Assembly (NCBI GenBank): GCA_025059535.1
Contig: JANXCX010000009.1
Coordinates: 1-64,000, forward strand
DNA from: Bacteroidia bacterium
GTDB taxonomy: Bacteria; Bacteroidota; Bacteroidia; SpSt-205
DNA length: 64,000 bases
Direction of reading: 5' to 3'
The notes below the pieces were generated by a model. The model did no database searches, was not told the origin of the DNA, and saw nothing but the letters and a program-made list of their open reading frames with translations. Positions 43,272-50,652 of this stretch are shown here, in pieces. The position numbers were made by a program, and so were the translations under genes. Each line of letters opens with the position of its first letter. Position 1 is the first letter of the stretch.

Positions 43272-44607
43272 GCGACGGATTGAAGAGGAAGCTGAACGCA
43301 ACGACGCATTAGACCTCCCAGAAACTTCTCTAGTTCTGCCTGATGAGCCTATTATTCAAGGAAGCGTTAGGCCCGCCAGTGAAGGAATGGAAGCCGAGGT
43401 CTGGGAGCCAGCAGGTAGCAGCCTTCTTGATTCGGCCGAAGGCCCCGAAGAATACTACGGCCCTTATAACTACGCCGCGCCACGCTCCCTTTACGAAGTC
43501 CTTCAGGAGCAGCTAGCTACTTTAGACCTCACTCCGCGCGAGCGGACCATAGCCGAATTTCTGGTGGGCAACTTGGATGAGCGCGGCTTTCTGCCCGTGG
43601 CACTCTCGCGCTTAGCCCGAAGCCTTTCGGCAGAGCTGGCCGATCCCCCCGTTACACCCGAAGAAGTGGAGAGTGTACTTCAAAAGATTCAAACCCTAGA
43701 ACCGCCGGGCATCGCCGCACGCAACTTGCAAGAGTGCCTGCTCCTTCAGGCCCGCGCCCTGCCCGAAAATGATCCCATCAAGCCTTACCTTTTGCGCCTT
43801 CTCACCCACGACTTTGCCCTTTTAGAACAGGGCAAAGTGGAGCGTCTAAAAAAGCTATATCAGCTGGATGAGAGCCAGTGGGAAGCCCTTCTGCAAAAGC
43901 TGCGCTCTTTTTCTTTGGCTCCCGCAAATGCCCTCTCGGAAGAAACAGCCCCTCAAGTAACGCCGGATTTTATTCTCCGCATTGAGTCAGATGGCACGCT
44001 GCGAGTAGAGCTCGTGCGCCTCCGACCTATCCGCCTGCGCATTAACCCTACTTATAAAAAGCTTTTAGAGCGCTATGCCAAAAAATCTCTCACGAAAGAG
44101 GAGGCTGAATTAGTGCGTTATATAAGAGACAAGGTGGAGAAAGCAGAACAATTTATTCATCTACTTCGCCAGAGAGAACAGACGCTCTTGCGCACAGCGG
44201 AGGAGATTGTACGCAATCAGCGCCCCTTCTTTCTAAATGGCTGCAACGAAAAATACCTAAGACCGCTCGTGCTGCGCAACATTGCAGAAGCCACAAAGCT
44301 TAATATATCCACCATAAGTCGCGTGGTGAATAGCAAGTATATTCAAACGCCCTGCGGAGTCTATCCACTCAAATTCTTCTTTTCGGAGGGACTTCCTACG
44401 CAAGAAGGCCGCAGCATATCCAATAAGGCTATAAAGAGCCTTATACGCGAGCTAATTAGTCAGGAGGACCCGAGGCGTCCCTACTCGGATGCCCAATTAG
44501 CCAAGCTGCTGGCCGATCGGGGCATACAGATCAAACGGCGTACGCTAGCCAAATACCGAGAGCAGCTCGGCATTCCGATAGCTCGGGATAGATACCGCTC
44601 TGCTTAA
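43159..44607 (+). CDS. rpoN: RNA polymerase sigma-54 factor
   Basis: Alternative sigma factor needing enhancer-binding activators. The 482 residues begin with the Gln/Leu-rich region I (GLHQRQILRQNLHQIQLARL, then LEVPIEELERRI), followed by an acidic region II and the core-binding domain. The C-terminus has the helix-turn-helix (NISTISRVVNSKYIQTPCGV) and the RpoN box RRTLAKYREQLGIPI. The activators that would use it are not in the window. Its first 113 bases overlap truA; later in-frame starts would remove region I, so this start is the best fit. Confidence 0.95.
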   Translation: MSRSSPLHQGLHQRQILRQNLHQIQLARLLEVPIEELERRIEEEAERNDALDLPETSLVLPDEPIIQGSVRPASEGMEAEVWEPAGSSLLDSAEGPEEYYGPYNYAAPRSLYEVLQEQLATLDLTPRERTIAEFLVGNLDERGFLPVALSRLARSLSAELADPPVTPEEVESVLQKIQTLEPPGIAARNLQECLLLQARALPENDPIKPYLLRLLTHDFALLEQGKVERLKKLYQLDESQWEALLQKLRSFSLAPANALSEETAPQVTPDFILRIESDGTLRVELVRLRPIRLRINPTYKKLLERYAKKSLTKEEAELVRYIRDKVEKAEQFIHLLRQREQTLLRTAEEIVRNQRPFFLNGCNEKYLRPLVLRNIAEATKLNISTISRVVNSKYIQTPCGVYPLKFFFSEGLPTQEGRSISNKAIKSLIRELISQEDPRRPYSDAQLAKLLADRGIQIKRRTLAKYREQLGIPIARDRYRSA

Positions 44608-44612
44608 ATTTG
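44605..44612 (+). promoter_or_regulatory. -7 promoter box overlapping the rpoN stop codon
   Basis: TAAATTTG is an exact match whose TAA is the stop of rpoN. It ends five bases before the ATG of the FHA gene, so it probably gives the FHA-dnaA genes their own transcript. Confidence 0.65.
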
Positions 44613-44617
44613 CCCCT

Positions 44618-45040
44618 ATGAGCTCCCCCTCCACCCCGAAACGCAACCTTCTAATAGGACGTTCCGCAGAGTGCGATATAGTGCTTCCTTATCCTGAGGT
44701 ATCTGGCCGGCATGCTATTTTGACCATACACTCAGATGGCAGTATAGAGATTCGGGATGTAGGCTCTAAAAACGGTACTTTTATCAATGGACAGCGCGTT
44801 CAAGTAGGCAAGCTTCAGCCAGGCGACACTCTCCAGCTTGGCTCCCATAAGATAGATTGGGAAGAGCTCTTACGCAATCCACCCTCTTCGGTGGCAGGTA
44901 CTGATAGTCCTACGCGGATGACGCGATTAGTTACTTCCAAAGATTATGTTGTGCGGGGGTTAATCTACCTTGTGCTTGCCTTAGGAGTTGCGGCAGCTAT
45001 TCTCTGGTTTTTCGTACGTCCATGGGTGTTTCACAAGTGA
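44618..45040 (+). CDS. FHA-domain membrane protein
   Basis: 140 residues. An N-terminal forkhead-associated domain, which binds phosphothreonine peptides, is seen as LLIGRSAECDIVLPYPEVSG, RHAILTIHSDG, and VGSKNGTFINGQRV, with the key Arg, Ser, His, Asn and Gly positions kept. A single membrane helix follows at the C-terminus (LIYLVLALGVAAAILWFFVR), so the domain faces the cytoplasm. No kinase lies nearby. Its last 19 bases overlap dnaA. It presumably links a phosphorylation signal to the membrane. Confidence 0.88.
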   Translation: MSSPSTPKRNLLIGRSAECDIVLPYPEVSGRHAILTIHSDGSIEIRDVGSKNGTFINGQRVQVGKLQPGDTLQLGSHKIDWEELLRNPPSSVAGTDSPTRMTRLVTSKDYVVRGLIYLVLALGVAAAILWFFVRPWVFHK

Positions 45041-46419
45041 GCGAGGCTCCCGTGTCTGCCGAGGAGGTATGGCAGCGCTGCTTGGAAATTATCCAGCATA
45101 ACTTAGGGGAGAACGTAGCTCCTGTTCGTACTTTCCTGCGCTCGGTTCAACCCGTTTCTCTGCAGGATAGCGTACTAGTGCTGCGGGTTCCTAGTCCCTT
45201 TTTTTACGAGTACATAGAAGAGCATTTTTCTACGCTTATCGTACGGACGCTTCGGCGTCTTTTAGGGCCTAAAGCGCGCTTGGAGTATCAGGTGTTTATT
45301 ACCTCGGAGGCTAAGCCTATGCGACTCAGCTCGCAAGAGCTTCCTCCGCCTACCGTCGTGCCGGGCTTGCGTCCCGCCCAAAATTTCCCTACTTACTTAA
45401 ATCCGCGCTACACCTTTGACAACTTCATTGAGGGTGAATGCAACCGTCTAGCCCGACAGGCGGCCCGTACCGTAGCCCAACGGCCTGGGCAGACGGCTTT
45501 CAATCCTCTTTTTATTTATGGGGAGGTAGGCCAGGGCAAAACCCACCTAGTCCATGCCCTTGGCAACTACGCCCGCATGCTCCACCCAGAAAAAATCCTC
45601 CTTTACTACACTTCCGAACGCTTCACTAACGAATACATAGAGGCCGTCCGCAAAAATAAGATTAGCGAATTTCTTCAACGCCTGCATTCGCTGGATATTA
45701 TTATCGTTGATGACATCCAGTTTCTTACGGGAAAGCCTGGTACTCAGGATATTTTCTTTCACATATTCAACCATCTCCACCAAAATAATAGGCAGATAGT
45801 TCTGACGGCCGACGTAGCTCCCCAAGAACTGCGTGGCATGGAAGAACGGATCGTGTCCCGCTTTGGGTGGGGCTTAGCGGCACCACTTTTCCCGCCTGAT
45901 TACCAAACGCGCTTAGATATCCTTCGCTTCAAGCTCCAACAAGAAGGTGTAGAAATAGCCGAAGACATTCTCGCCTACATTGCCGAAAACATACAGACAC
46001 ATGTGCGCGATTTAGAGAGCGTGGTAATCCAGCTTTTAGCTGAGACTTCCTTGCGCCGACGCGAGCTATCCCTTGAACTGGCCCAACAGATTGTAGCACG
46101 CTTTAAGCCTTTGCGCAGTCGGGCAGTTACGGTTGAGCAGATCCTGCGGGTAGTTTCAAATTACTTCAAGATTCATGTAGATGAGCTGCGCAGTAAATCC
46201 CGCAAGAAGCAAGTAGCGTATGCCCGCCATATCGCCGTTTTTCTTGCGCGCAAATACACGCGCCATGCCCTTAAGGGATTAGGAGAGTACTTTGGAGGGC
46301 GCGACCATTCTACTATCCTTCATAGCTGCCAGTGGATAGAAGAAAACCTCCGTGTCTCTAAAGAGCTTGCTATGCATGTCCAAGACTTGGAACGCATCCT
46401 TTTTAGAACGTCTTCGTAA
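45022..46419 (+). CDS. dnaA: Chromosomal replication initiator DnaA
   Basis: AAA+ initiator that opens the origin. The 465 residues have an N-terminal domain I (VWQRCLEIIQHNLGEN), a linker, the AAA+ domain starting YTFDNFIEGECNRLA with Walker A GEVGQGKTHLVHALG and Walker B IIIVDDIQFL, and domain IV with the DNA-binding signature GGRDHSTILHSCQWIEENL. It is intact. Unusually it sits between an FHA gene and nuoC, with no dnaN or gyrB next door and no obvious cluster of DnaA boxes. Confidence 0.97.
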   Translation: MGVSQVSEAPVSAEEVWQRCLEIIQHNLGENVAPVRTFLRSVQPVSLQDSVLVLRVPSPFFYEYIEEHFSTLIVRTLRRLLGPKARLEYQVFITSEAKPMRLSSQELPPPTVVPGLRPAQNFPTYLNPRYTFDNFIEGECNRLARQAARTVAQRPGQTAFNPLFIYGEVGQGKTHLVHALGNYARMLHPEKILLYYTSERFTNEYIEAVRKNKISEFLQRLHSLDIIIVDDIQFLTGKPGTQDIFFHIFNHLHQNNRQIVLTADVAPQELRGMEERIVSRFGWGLAAPLFPPDYQTRLDILRFKLQQEGVEIAEDILAYIAENIQTHVRDLESVVIQLLAETSLRRRELSLELAQQIVARFKPLRSRAVTVEQILRVVSNYFKIHVDELRSKSRKKQVAYARHIAVFLARKYTRHALKGLGEYFGGRDHSTILHSCQWIEENLRVSKELAMHVQDLERILFRTSS

Positions 46420-46858
46420 ATACGGGCGTGTGGAGGCTCAGTCAGGTTTCTGGTATATCGCCCTCTATGCGCCTCCGCTGTGGCCAGAGTTAGCCGCCTT
46501 TTTGCGCCAAGAGGGTCAGGTAGATACCTTCATTTGCCTCACTGCTACGCATGAGCCGCCGCGCTTTCGGTTGCGCTACGATTTACGCAGCGTTTTAGAA
46601 GGCGTAGACGTGGCGGTGGGTTTCACGGTGCCAGAAGAGGAAGCTGTACCGTCCGTAGCGGCGATTTGGAAGGGGGCCGAGTGGCACGAACGAGAAGCCT
46701 ATGATCTTGTAGGGGTGCGTTTCAGCGGTCATCCCGACCTTCGGCGCCTCCTTTTACCTAAAGACTGGGAAGGCCATCCTCTGCGCAAAGACTACACCTT
46801 TCCCCAAACCTATCACGGTATCTCCCTTCAGTATCACCCCCCCAGTGCCACGCTATGA
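46376..46858 (+). CDS. nuoC: NADH-quinone oxidoreductase subunit C
   Basis: Peripheral-arm subunit of respiratory complex I. I start at the ATG at 46376 (MSKTWNASFLERLRK), giving 160 residues. Family signatures are RFRLRYDLRSV, WHEREAYDLVGVRFSGHPDL and RRLLLPKDWEGHPLRKDY. The gene overlaps the end of dnaA by 44 bases and rsmA by 14. It is separated from any other nuo gene, although nuoI is found at 58713. Confidence 0.92.
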   Translation: MSKTWNASFLERLRKYGRVEAQSGFWYIALYAPPLWPELAAFLRQEGQVDTFICLTATHEPPRFRLRYDLRSVLEGVDVAVGFTVPEEEAVPSVAAIWKGAEWHEREAYDLVGVRFSGHPDLRRLLLPKDWEGHPLRKDYTFPQTYHGISLQYHPPSATL

Positions 46859-47573
46859 TCAGCACTTCCTCCGGGCTTCCGCCTATGCACGCAAGATAGT
46901 TGCAGCGGTTCAGGCCGCCTGCGAAGAAACTATAGTAGAGATTGGTCCAGGGCGCGGCGCCCTCACGCGATACCTTCTAGAGCTACCCCAGCCGTATATA
47001 GGTGTAGAAATTGATCCGCTCTGCCTCCAGCAGCTCAAAGCGGAATTTCCCTTAGCCAAAGCCCAGTGGGTGCAGGAAGATTTTTTACGCTGGCCTTTAC
47101 CCGAGCAGGCTTTGTATATAGTAAGCAATTTGCCTTATAGTATTTCGGGGCCTGTGTTGGGGCGGATTCTGGGGCATCGTCGGTATATTCGGGGAGGGGT
47201 CTTAATGCTTCAAGCAGAGGTAGCTCAGCGTCTGTACGCGGTCGCCGGTACGCGAGCCTATGGCCGATTGTCGGTGCTATTTCAGAGCGTTTATGGCGTC
47301 GAGCGGGTGCTGCGCGTGCCGCCAGGCGCTTTTAGCCCCATGCCGCGCGTGTGGAGTGAAGTAATACGCTTTGAACGCCGCCCCCATATAGCCATAGAGG
47401 ATTGGGAAGATTTTGCCGAATTCGTTCGCCTCAGTTTCCGGCAGCCGCGGCGCACCCTAGCAAACAATCTGAAAGCGCTAGGCCGAGCGATCCCTGAGGC
47501 TTTAGGGCAAAGGCGCCCGCATCAGCTTCCAGTAGCTACCTTCCTAGAACTTTGGCGGCAGATACAAAAATGA
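46845..47573 (+). CDS. rsmA: 16S rRNA dimethyladenosine transferase RsmA/KsgA
   Basis: Dimethylates two adjacent adenosines near the 3' end of 16S rRNA. The GTG start at 46845 gives 242 residues. The sequence has DQHFLRASAYARKI, the SAM motif ETIVEIGPGRGALTRYLLE, GVEIDPL, the catalytic NLPYSISGPVLGRIL and a C-terminal RQPRRTLANNLKALG. The N-terminus lacks the common KxxGQ before HFL (VPRYDQHFL). The stop codon is directly followed by the groL terminator. Confidence 0.94.
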   Translation: MPRYDQHFLRASAYARKIVAAVQAACEETIVEIGPGRGALTRYLLELPQPYIGVEIDPLCLQQLKAEFPLAKAQWVQEDFLRWPLPEQALYIVSNLPYSISGPVLGRILGHRRYIRGGVLMLQAEVAQRLYAVAGTRAYGRLSVLFQSVYGVERVLRVPPGAFSPMPRVWSEVIRFERRPHIAIEDWEDFAEFVRLSFRQPRRTLANNLKALGRAIPEALGQRRPHQLPVATFLELWRQIQK

Positions 47574-47576
47574 AAA

Positions 47577-47601
47577 GAGCCTCTCGCAAGGCGAGAGGCT
47601 C
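47577..47601 (-). terminator. Rho-independent terminator of the groES-groL operon
   Basis: A perfect 11-base-pair stem (GAGCCTCTCGC with GCGAGAGGCTC, three-base loop). On the minus strand it is followed by TTTTCATTTTTG, a good U-tract, and it lies 27 bases after the groL stop. The U-tract runs into the end of rsmA. On the plus strand the downstream sequence is not T-rich. Confidence 0.9.
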
Positions 47602-47627
47602 AGAACAAATCTTAGTAATGGCTCCTC

Positions 47628-49277
47628 TTAGAGGTCCATGTCGCCACCGCCGCTTGGACGCGCAGGCGCCTTTTCCTCTTCAGGCTCTTCTACTACCACG
47701 CATTCCGTCGTGAGGAGGAGCGAGGCGATAGAGGCCGCATTTTCCAGCGCCGTACGGGCTACCTTCGTAGGATCTACCACGCCGCTTTCAAAGAGATTTT
47801 CAAAGTTCTCCGTGCGGGCATTCCAACCGAAATCATTCTTTCCTTCCTTGACTTTTTCTACGATTACGGCTCCTTCTTTGCCGGCGTTATAGGCAATCTG
47901 GCGGAGAGGCTCTTCTAAGGCCCGGCGCACGATATCTACGCCTATGCCCGTGTCACCTCTAAGCAGGTGGTCATTGATACCACCCTTGCCGGGCATCAGA
48001 GCCGGCAGGCAGCGCAGGTAAGCTACACCGCCACCCGGTACGATTCCCTCCTCAACGGCGGCGCGGGTCGCATGGAGAGCATCCTCCACGCGACTCTTCT
48101 TTTCCTTCATCGCTACTTCAGTGGGGGCGCCCACATAGATCACAGCCACACCACCCGAGAGCTTAGCCAGTCGCTCTTGGAGCTTTTCCCGATCGTAGTC
48201 GGAGGTAGTAGTTTCAATCTGAGCCTTTATCTGATTGATGCGGGCTTTGATCTTATCGGGATGGCCTTGACCACCGACGATAGTGGTATTGTCCTTATCC
48301 ACGGTAATCTTCTTGGCCTTACCGAGGTAGTCTAAGGTAGCATGCTCCAGCTTGTAGCCTTGCTCTTCGGAGATGACGGTGCCGCCCGTGAGGATAGCGA
48401 TATCCTCCAGCATGGCCTTACGCCGATCACCAAAGCCCGGGGCCTTCACTGCCACCACCTTGAGGGTGCCGCGCAGCTTATTCACCACAAGGGTAGCCAA
48501 CGCCTCACCTTCCACATCTTCCGCAATCACTAGAAGCGGCTTATTGATGCGCACCACCTGCTCAAGGATAGGCAGAAGGTCCTTCATGGAAGAGATCTTC
48601 TTGTCGTGGATGAGGATGAGCGCATCCTCCAGCTCGGCCACCATCTTGTCCGGATTCGTAACGAAGTAGGGGGAGATGTAGCCGCGGTCAAATTGCATCC
48701 CTTCCACGACCTCTAGATAGGTTTCAATATTGCGGGACTCCTCTACGGTAATCACACCGTCCTTACCTACCTTCTCCATCGCATCGGCGATGAGCTTACC
48801 GATTTCTTCATCGCCATTGGCGGAGAGGGTAGCTACTTGGGCAATTTCCTTAGAACTCGTGATAGGCCGGCTGATTTTCTTGAGCTCTTCTACCACTACC
48901 TTGACGGCCTCATCAATGCCCCGCTTGATTTCCATGGCATTAGCGCCGGCCGCCACACTCTTGAGGCCCTCACGGAAGATAGCCTGGGCCAGCAGGGTAG
49001 CGGTAGTGGTACCATCGCCCGCTACATCGGCGGTCTTGGAGGCCACCTCCTTAACCATCTGGGCCCCAAGATTCTCCAGTGGGTCGCGGAGGGTGATTTC
49101 CTTAGCTACCGTTACCCCGTCTTTTGTTACTAAAGGCGCGCCGAATTTGCGCTCAATCGCTACGTTGCGCCCACGTGGCCCTAGCGTAACCTTTACCGCA
49201 TTCGCCAGGGCATCTACGCCCGCTAAAAGCTTAGCGCGGGCCTCCGCATTGTACCGAATGATTTTTCCCGTCGGCAT
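47628..49277 (-). CDS. groL: Chaperonin GroEL
   Basis: 60-kDa chaperonin. The 549 residues contain [20 protein letters not shown], the ATP-site [29 protein letters not shown] and a C-terminus rich in acidic residues ending GGGDMDL, where the usual long Gly-Met tail is very short. It follows groES by 23 bases. No second copy is seen. Confidence 0.98.
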   Translation of the reverse strand: MPTGKIIRYNAEARAKLLAGVDALANAVKVTLGPRGRNVAIERKFGAPLVTKDGVTVAKEITLRDPLENLGAQMVKEVASKTADVAGDGTTTATLLAQAIFREGLKSVAAGANAMEIKRGIDEAVKVVVEELKKISRPITSSKEIAQVATLSANGDEEIGKLIADAMEKVGKDGVITVEESRNIETYLEVVEGMQFDRGYISPYFVTNPDKMVAELEDALILIHDKKISSMKDLLPILEQVVRINKPLLVIAEDVEGEALATLVVNKLRGTLKVVAVKAPGFGDRRKAMLEDIAILTGGTVISEEQGYKLEHATLDYLGKAKKITVDKDNTTIVGGQGHPDKIKARINQIKAQIETTTSDYDREKLQERLAKLSGGVAVIYVGAPTEVAMKEKKSRVEDALHATRAAVEEGIVPGGGVAYLRCLPALMPGKGGINDHLLRGDTGIGVDIVRRALEEPLRQIAYNAGKEGAVIVEKVKEGKNDFGWNARTENFENLFESGVVDPTKVARTALENAASIASLLLTTECVVVEEPEEEKAPARPSGGGDMDL

Positions 49278-49300
49278 AGGCTCTCCAGTTTTTCGGATTT

Positions 49301-49579
49301 TTAGCTTATGATTGCATAAATGTCAGACTCTCGCATGATAAGGTACTCTTTGCCGTCTATGGTAATCTCCGTACCGGCGTACTTGCCATAGAGTACCTTA
49401 TCGCCCACCTTGACGGTAAGCGGCTCGTCTTTCTTCCCCGGACCTACCGCTACAATCGTACCTTTTTGGGGTTTTTCCTTTGCGGTGTCCGGAATGATGA
49501 TGCCGGCGGCTGTCTTTTCTTCCGCAGGTGCCGGCTCCACTACCACGCGATCAGCCAAGGGTTTGATGTTCACTGCCAT
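49301..49579 (-). CDS. groES: Co-chaperonin GroES
   Basis: Lid of the GroEL cavity. The 92 residues have [40 protein letters not shown] and a terminal [20 protein letters not shown]. The mobile loop is present. It is the first gene of the groE operon. Its leader is longer than for other genes here and lacks the TAnnTTTG box, carrying an inverted repeat instead. Confidence 0.98.
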   Translation of the reverse strand: MAVNIKPLADRVVVEPAPAEEKTAAGIIIPDTAKEKPQKGTIVAVGPGKKDEPLTVKVGDKVLYGKYAGTEITIDGKEYLIMRESDIYAIIS

Positions 49580-49614
49580 AAGCCTCGTAGGTTTGGTTTG
49601 CCCAGAAGATAGGC

Positions 49615-49635
49615 AAGGGGTGTGCCAATCCCCTT
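49615..49635 (-). promoter_or_regulatory. Inverted repeat upstream of groES (possible heat-shock operator)
   Basis: Six-base perfect arms, AAGGGG and CCCCTT, are separated by nine bases, 36-56 bases before the groES start. The 9-base spacing equals that of the CIRCE element bound by HrcA, but the arm sequence differs from CIRCE. Role inferred from position and symmetry only. Confidence 0.4.
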
Positions 49636-49704
49636 AGGCTGACATTTTAGTCCTTAAAACTGCCACGTACCTCTAGCTAAATTGACATTATGACAGCCGC
49701 GGCC

Positions 49705-50502
49705 TCAAAGCTTTTCCGCCGCCCGCCGCAAAATCTCACGCTCCCGCCGTGAAAGACTGCGCAGCCCTCTGCGATGAATCTTCTCTAAAATTTTATCTAC
49801 CATCTCTGGCGTAACTTCCTCTTGCGAGAGACGAAAGGTGAAAAAGTCTGCGAGCCGCTCCGGCTGCCACCCTTGACGTAAGCCATACCCTACAATCAGC
49901 CCCATCCCCGCGCCGCATAAATGCGCTATGGCCGAAGCCTCATTTCCATTAAGAGTGAGAATAAGAACCAGAAAAATCCAAATCAGCGCTACCCACCGTA
50001 AAGCTATCGGGCCTATAAGAATGAGAGAAATCGGCATATTCGGGTGAAGGGCTGCTGTGGCGAAAAGGACGCTATTGACGGCCGCCGAGGCCCCCAAGGC
50101 ATGCAGGTGTCCCGCCTGATGGGTCCAGGCGTAGGCAAAAAAACCCACCGCCCCAGCTAAACCGCCTAACCCATATACCCAATACAAGCGTGCTGGTGCC
50201 TGCGTGGTTACAAATATCTGCCCTATCCAATAGAGCCAGAGCATATTCATAAGAATATGCCAGAAATTGCGCCAATCATGAATAAACATGTGGGTGGCCA
50301 GACTCCAAGGCTGACGCAAAAAAAGCTCAGGACTACCGGGCAAAGCCAGCTTCCGATAGAGCCGCTCAAAAAGCGCTAAAGAGTCAGCCAGATAAAAGCC
50401 AAACGCCACCAGAACTGACCCGACATAGGCCGCTATGTTGATAGCTAAAAGCCAGGTAAGCGGGGTGGCACGCGTAAAGAAGGATCGACTTACCCCCAGC
50501 AT
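49705..50502 (-). CDS. Rhomboid intramembrane serine protease
   Basis: 265-residue polytopic membrane protein of the S54 family. The catalytic Ser139 is in LHALGASAAVNS and the partner His194 is in ASAIAHLCGAGMGLIVGYGL. The loop-1 motif is visible as SLATHMFIHDWRNFWHILMN. A soluble basic C-terminal helix (KILEKIHRRGLRSLSRRERE) follows the last membrane segment. I start at the ATG at 50502 because an exact promoter box lies six bases upstream and covers the alternative TTG. Substrates are unknown. Confidence 0.92.
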   Translation of the reverse strand: MLGVSRSFFTRATPLTWLLAINIAAYVGSVLVAFGFYLADSLALFERLYRKLALPGSPELFLRQPWSLATHMFIHDWRNFWHILMNMLWLYWIGQIFVTTQAPARLYWVYGLGGLAGAVGFFAYAWTHQAGHLHALGASAAVNSVLFATAALHPNMPISLILIGPIALRWVALIWIFLVLILTLNGNEASAIAHLCGAGMGLIVGYGLRQGWQPERLADFFTFRLSQEEVTPEMVDKILEKIHRRGLRSLSRREREILRRAAEKL

Positions 50503-50508
50503 ACCCAG

Positions 50509-50516
50509 CAAATATA
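50509..50516 (-). promoter_or_regulatory. -7 promoter box of the rhomboid gene
   Basis: The minus-strand octamer TATATTTG is an exact match six bases before the ATG at 50502. A TTG at 50537-50539 sits 20 bases further upstream, the same spacing as at rpsL. Confidence 0.75.
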
Positions 50517-50640
50517 ATCACAAACTCTTATAACCTCAAGCGCTCCTAAGACCTAACGCTTCAGCCCCTTCAATCCACCGCTGATAGTCCATAAGGTGCG
50601 GCTAGGCATGCTTCCCTTTCCTTCGCCCTAATTGAATATT

Positions 50641-50648
50641 TACTTTTG
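50641..50648 (+). promoter_or_regulatory. -7 promoter box of the giant T9SS type B gene
   Basis: TACTTTTG is an exact match ending four bases before the ATG at 50653. It shows that the upstream in-frame TTG at 50632 is not the start. Confidence 0.7.
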
Positions 50649-50652
50649 TGAC

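Noticed and set aside
45022-47573. Replication origin next to dnaA
   Set aside because: I saw no cluster of DnaA boxes or AT-rich gap; the flanking genes overlap dnaA on both sides, leaving no room for an origin.
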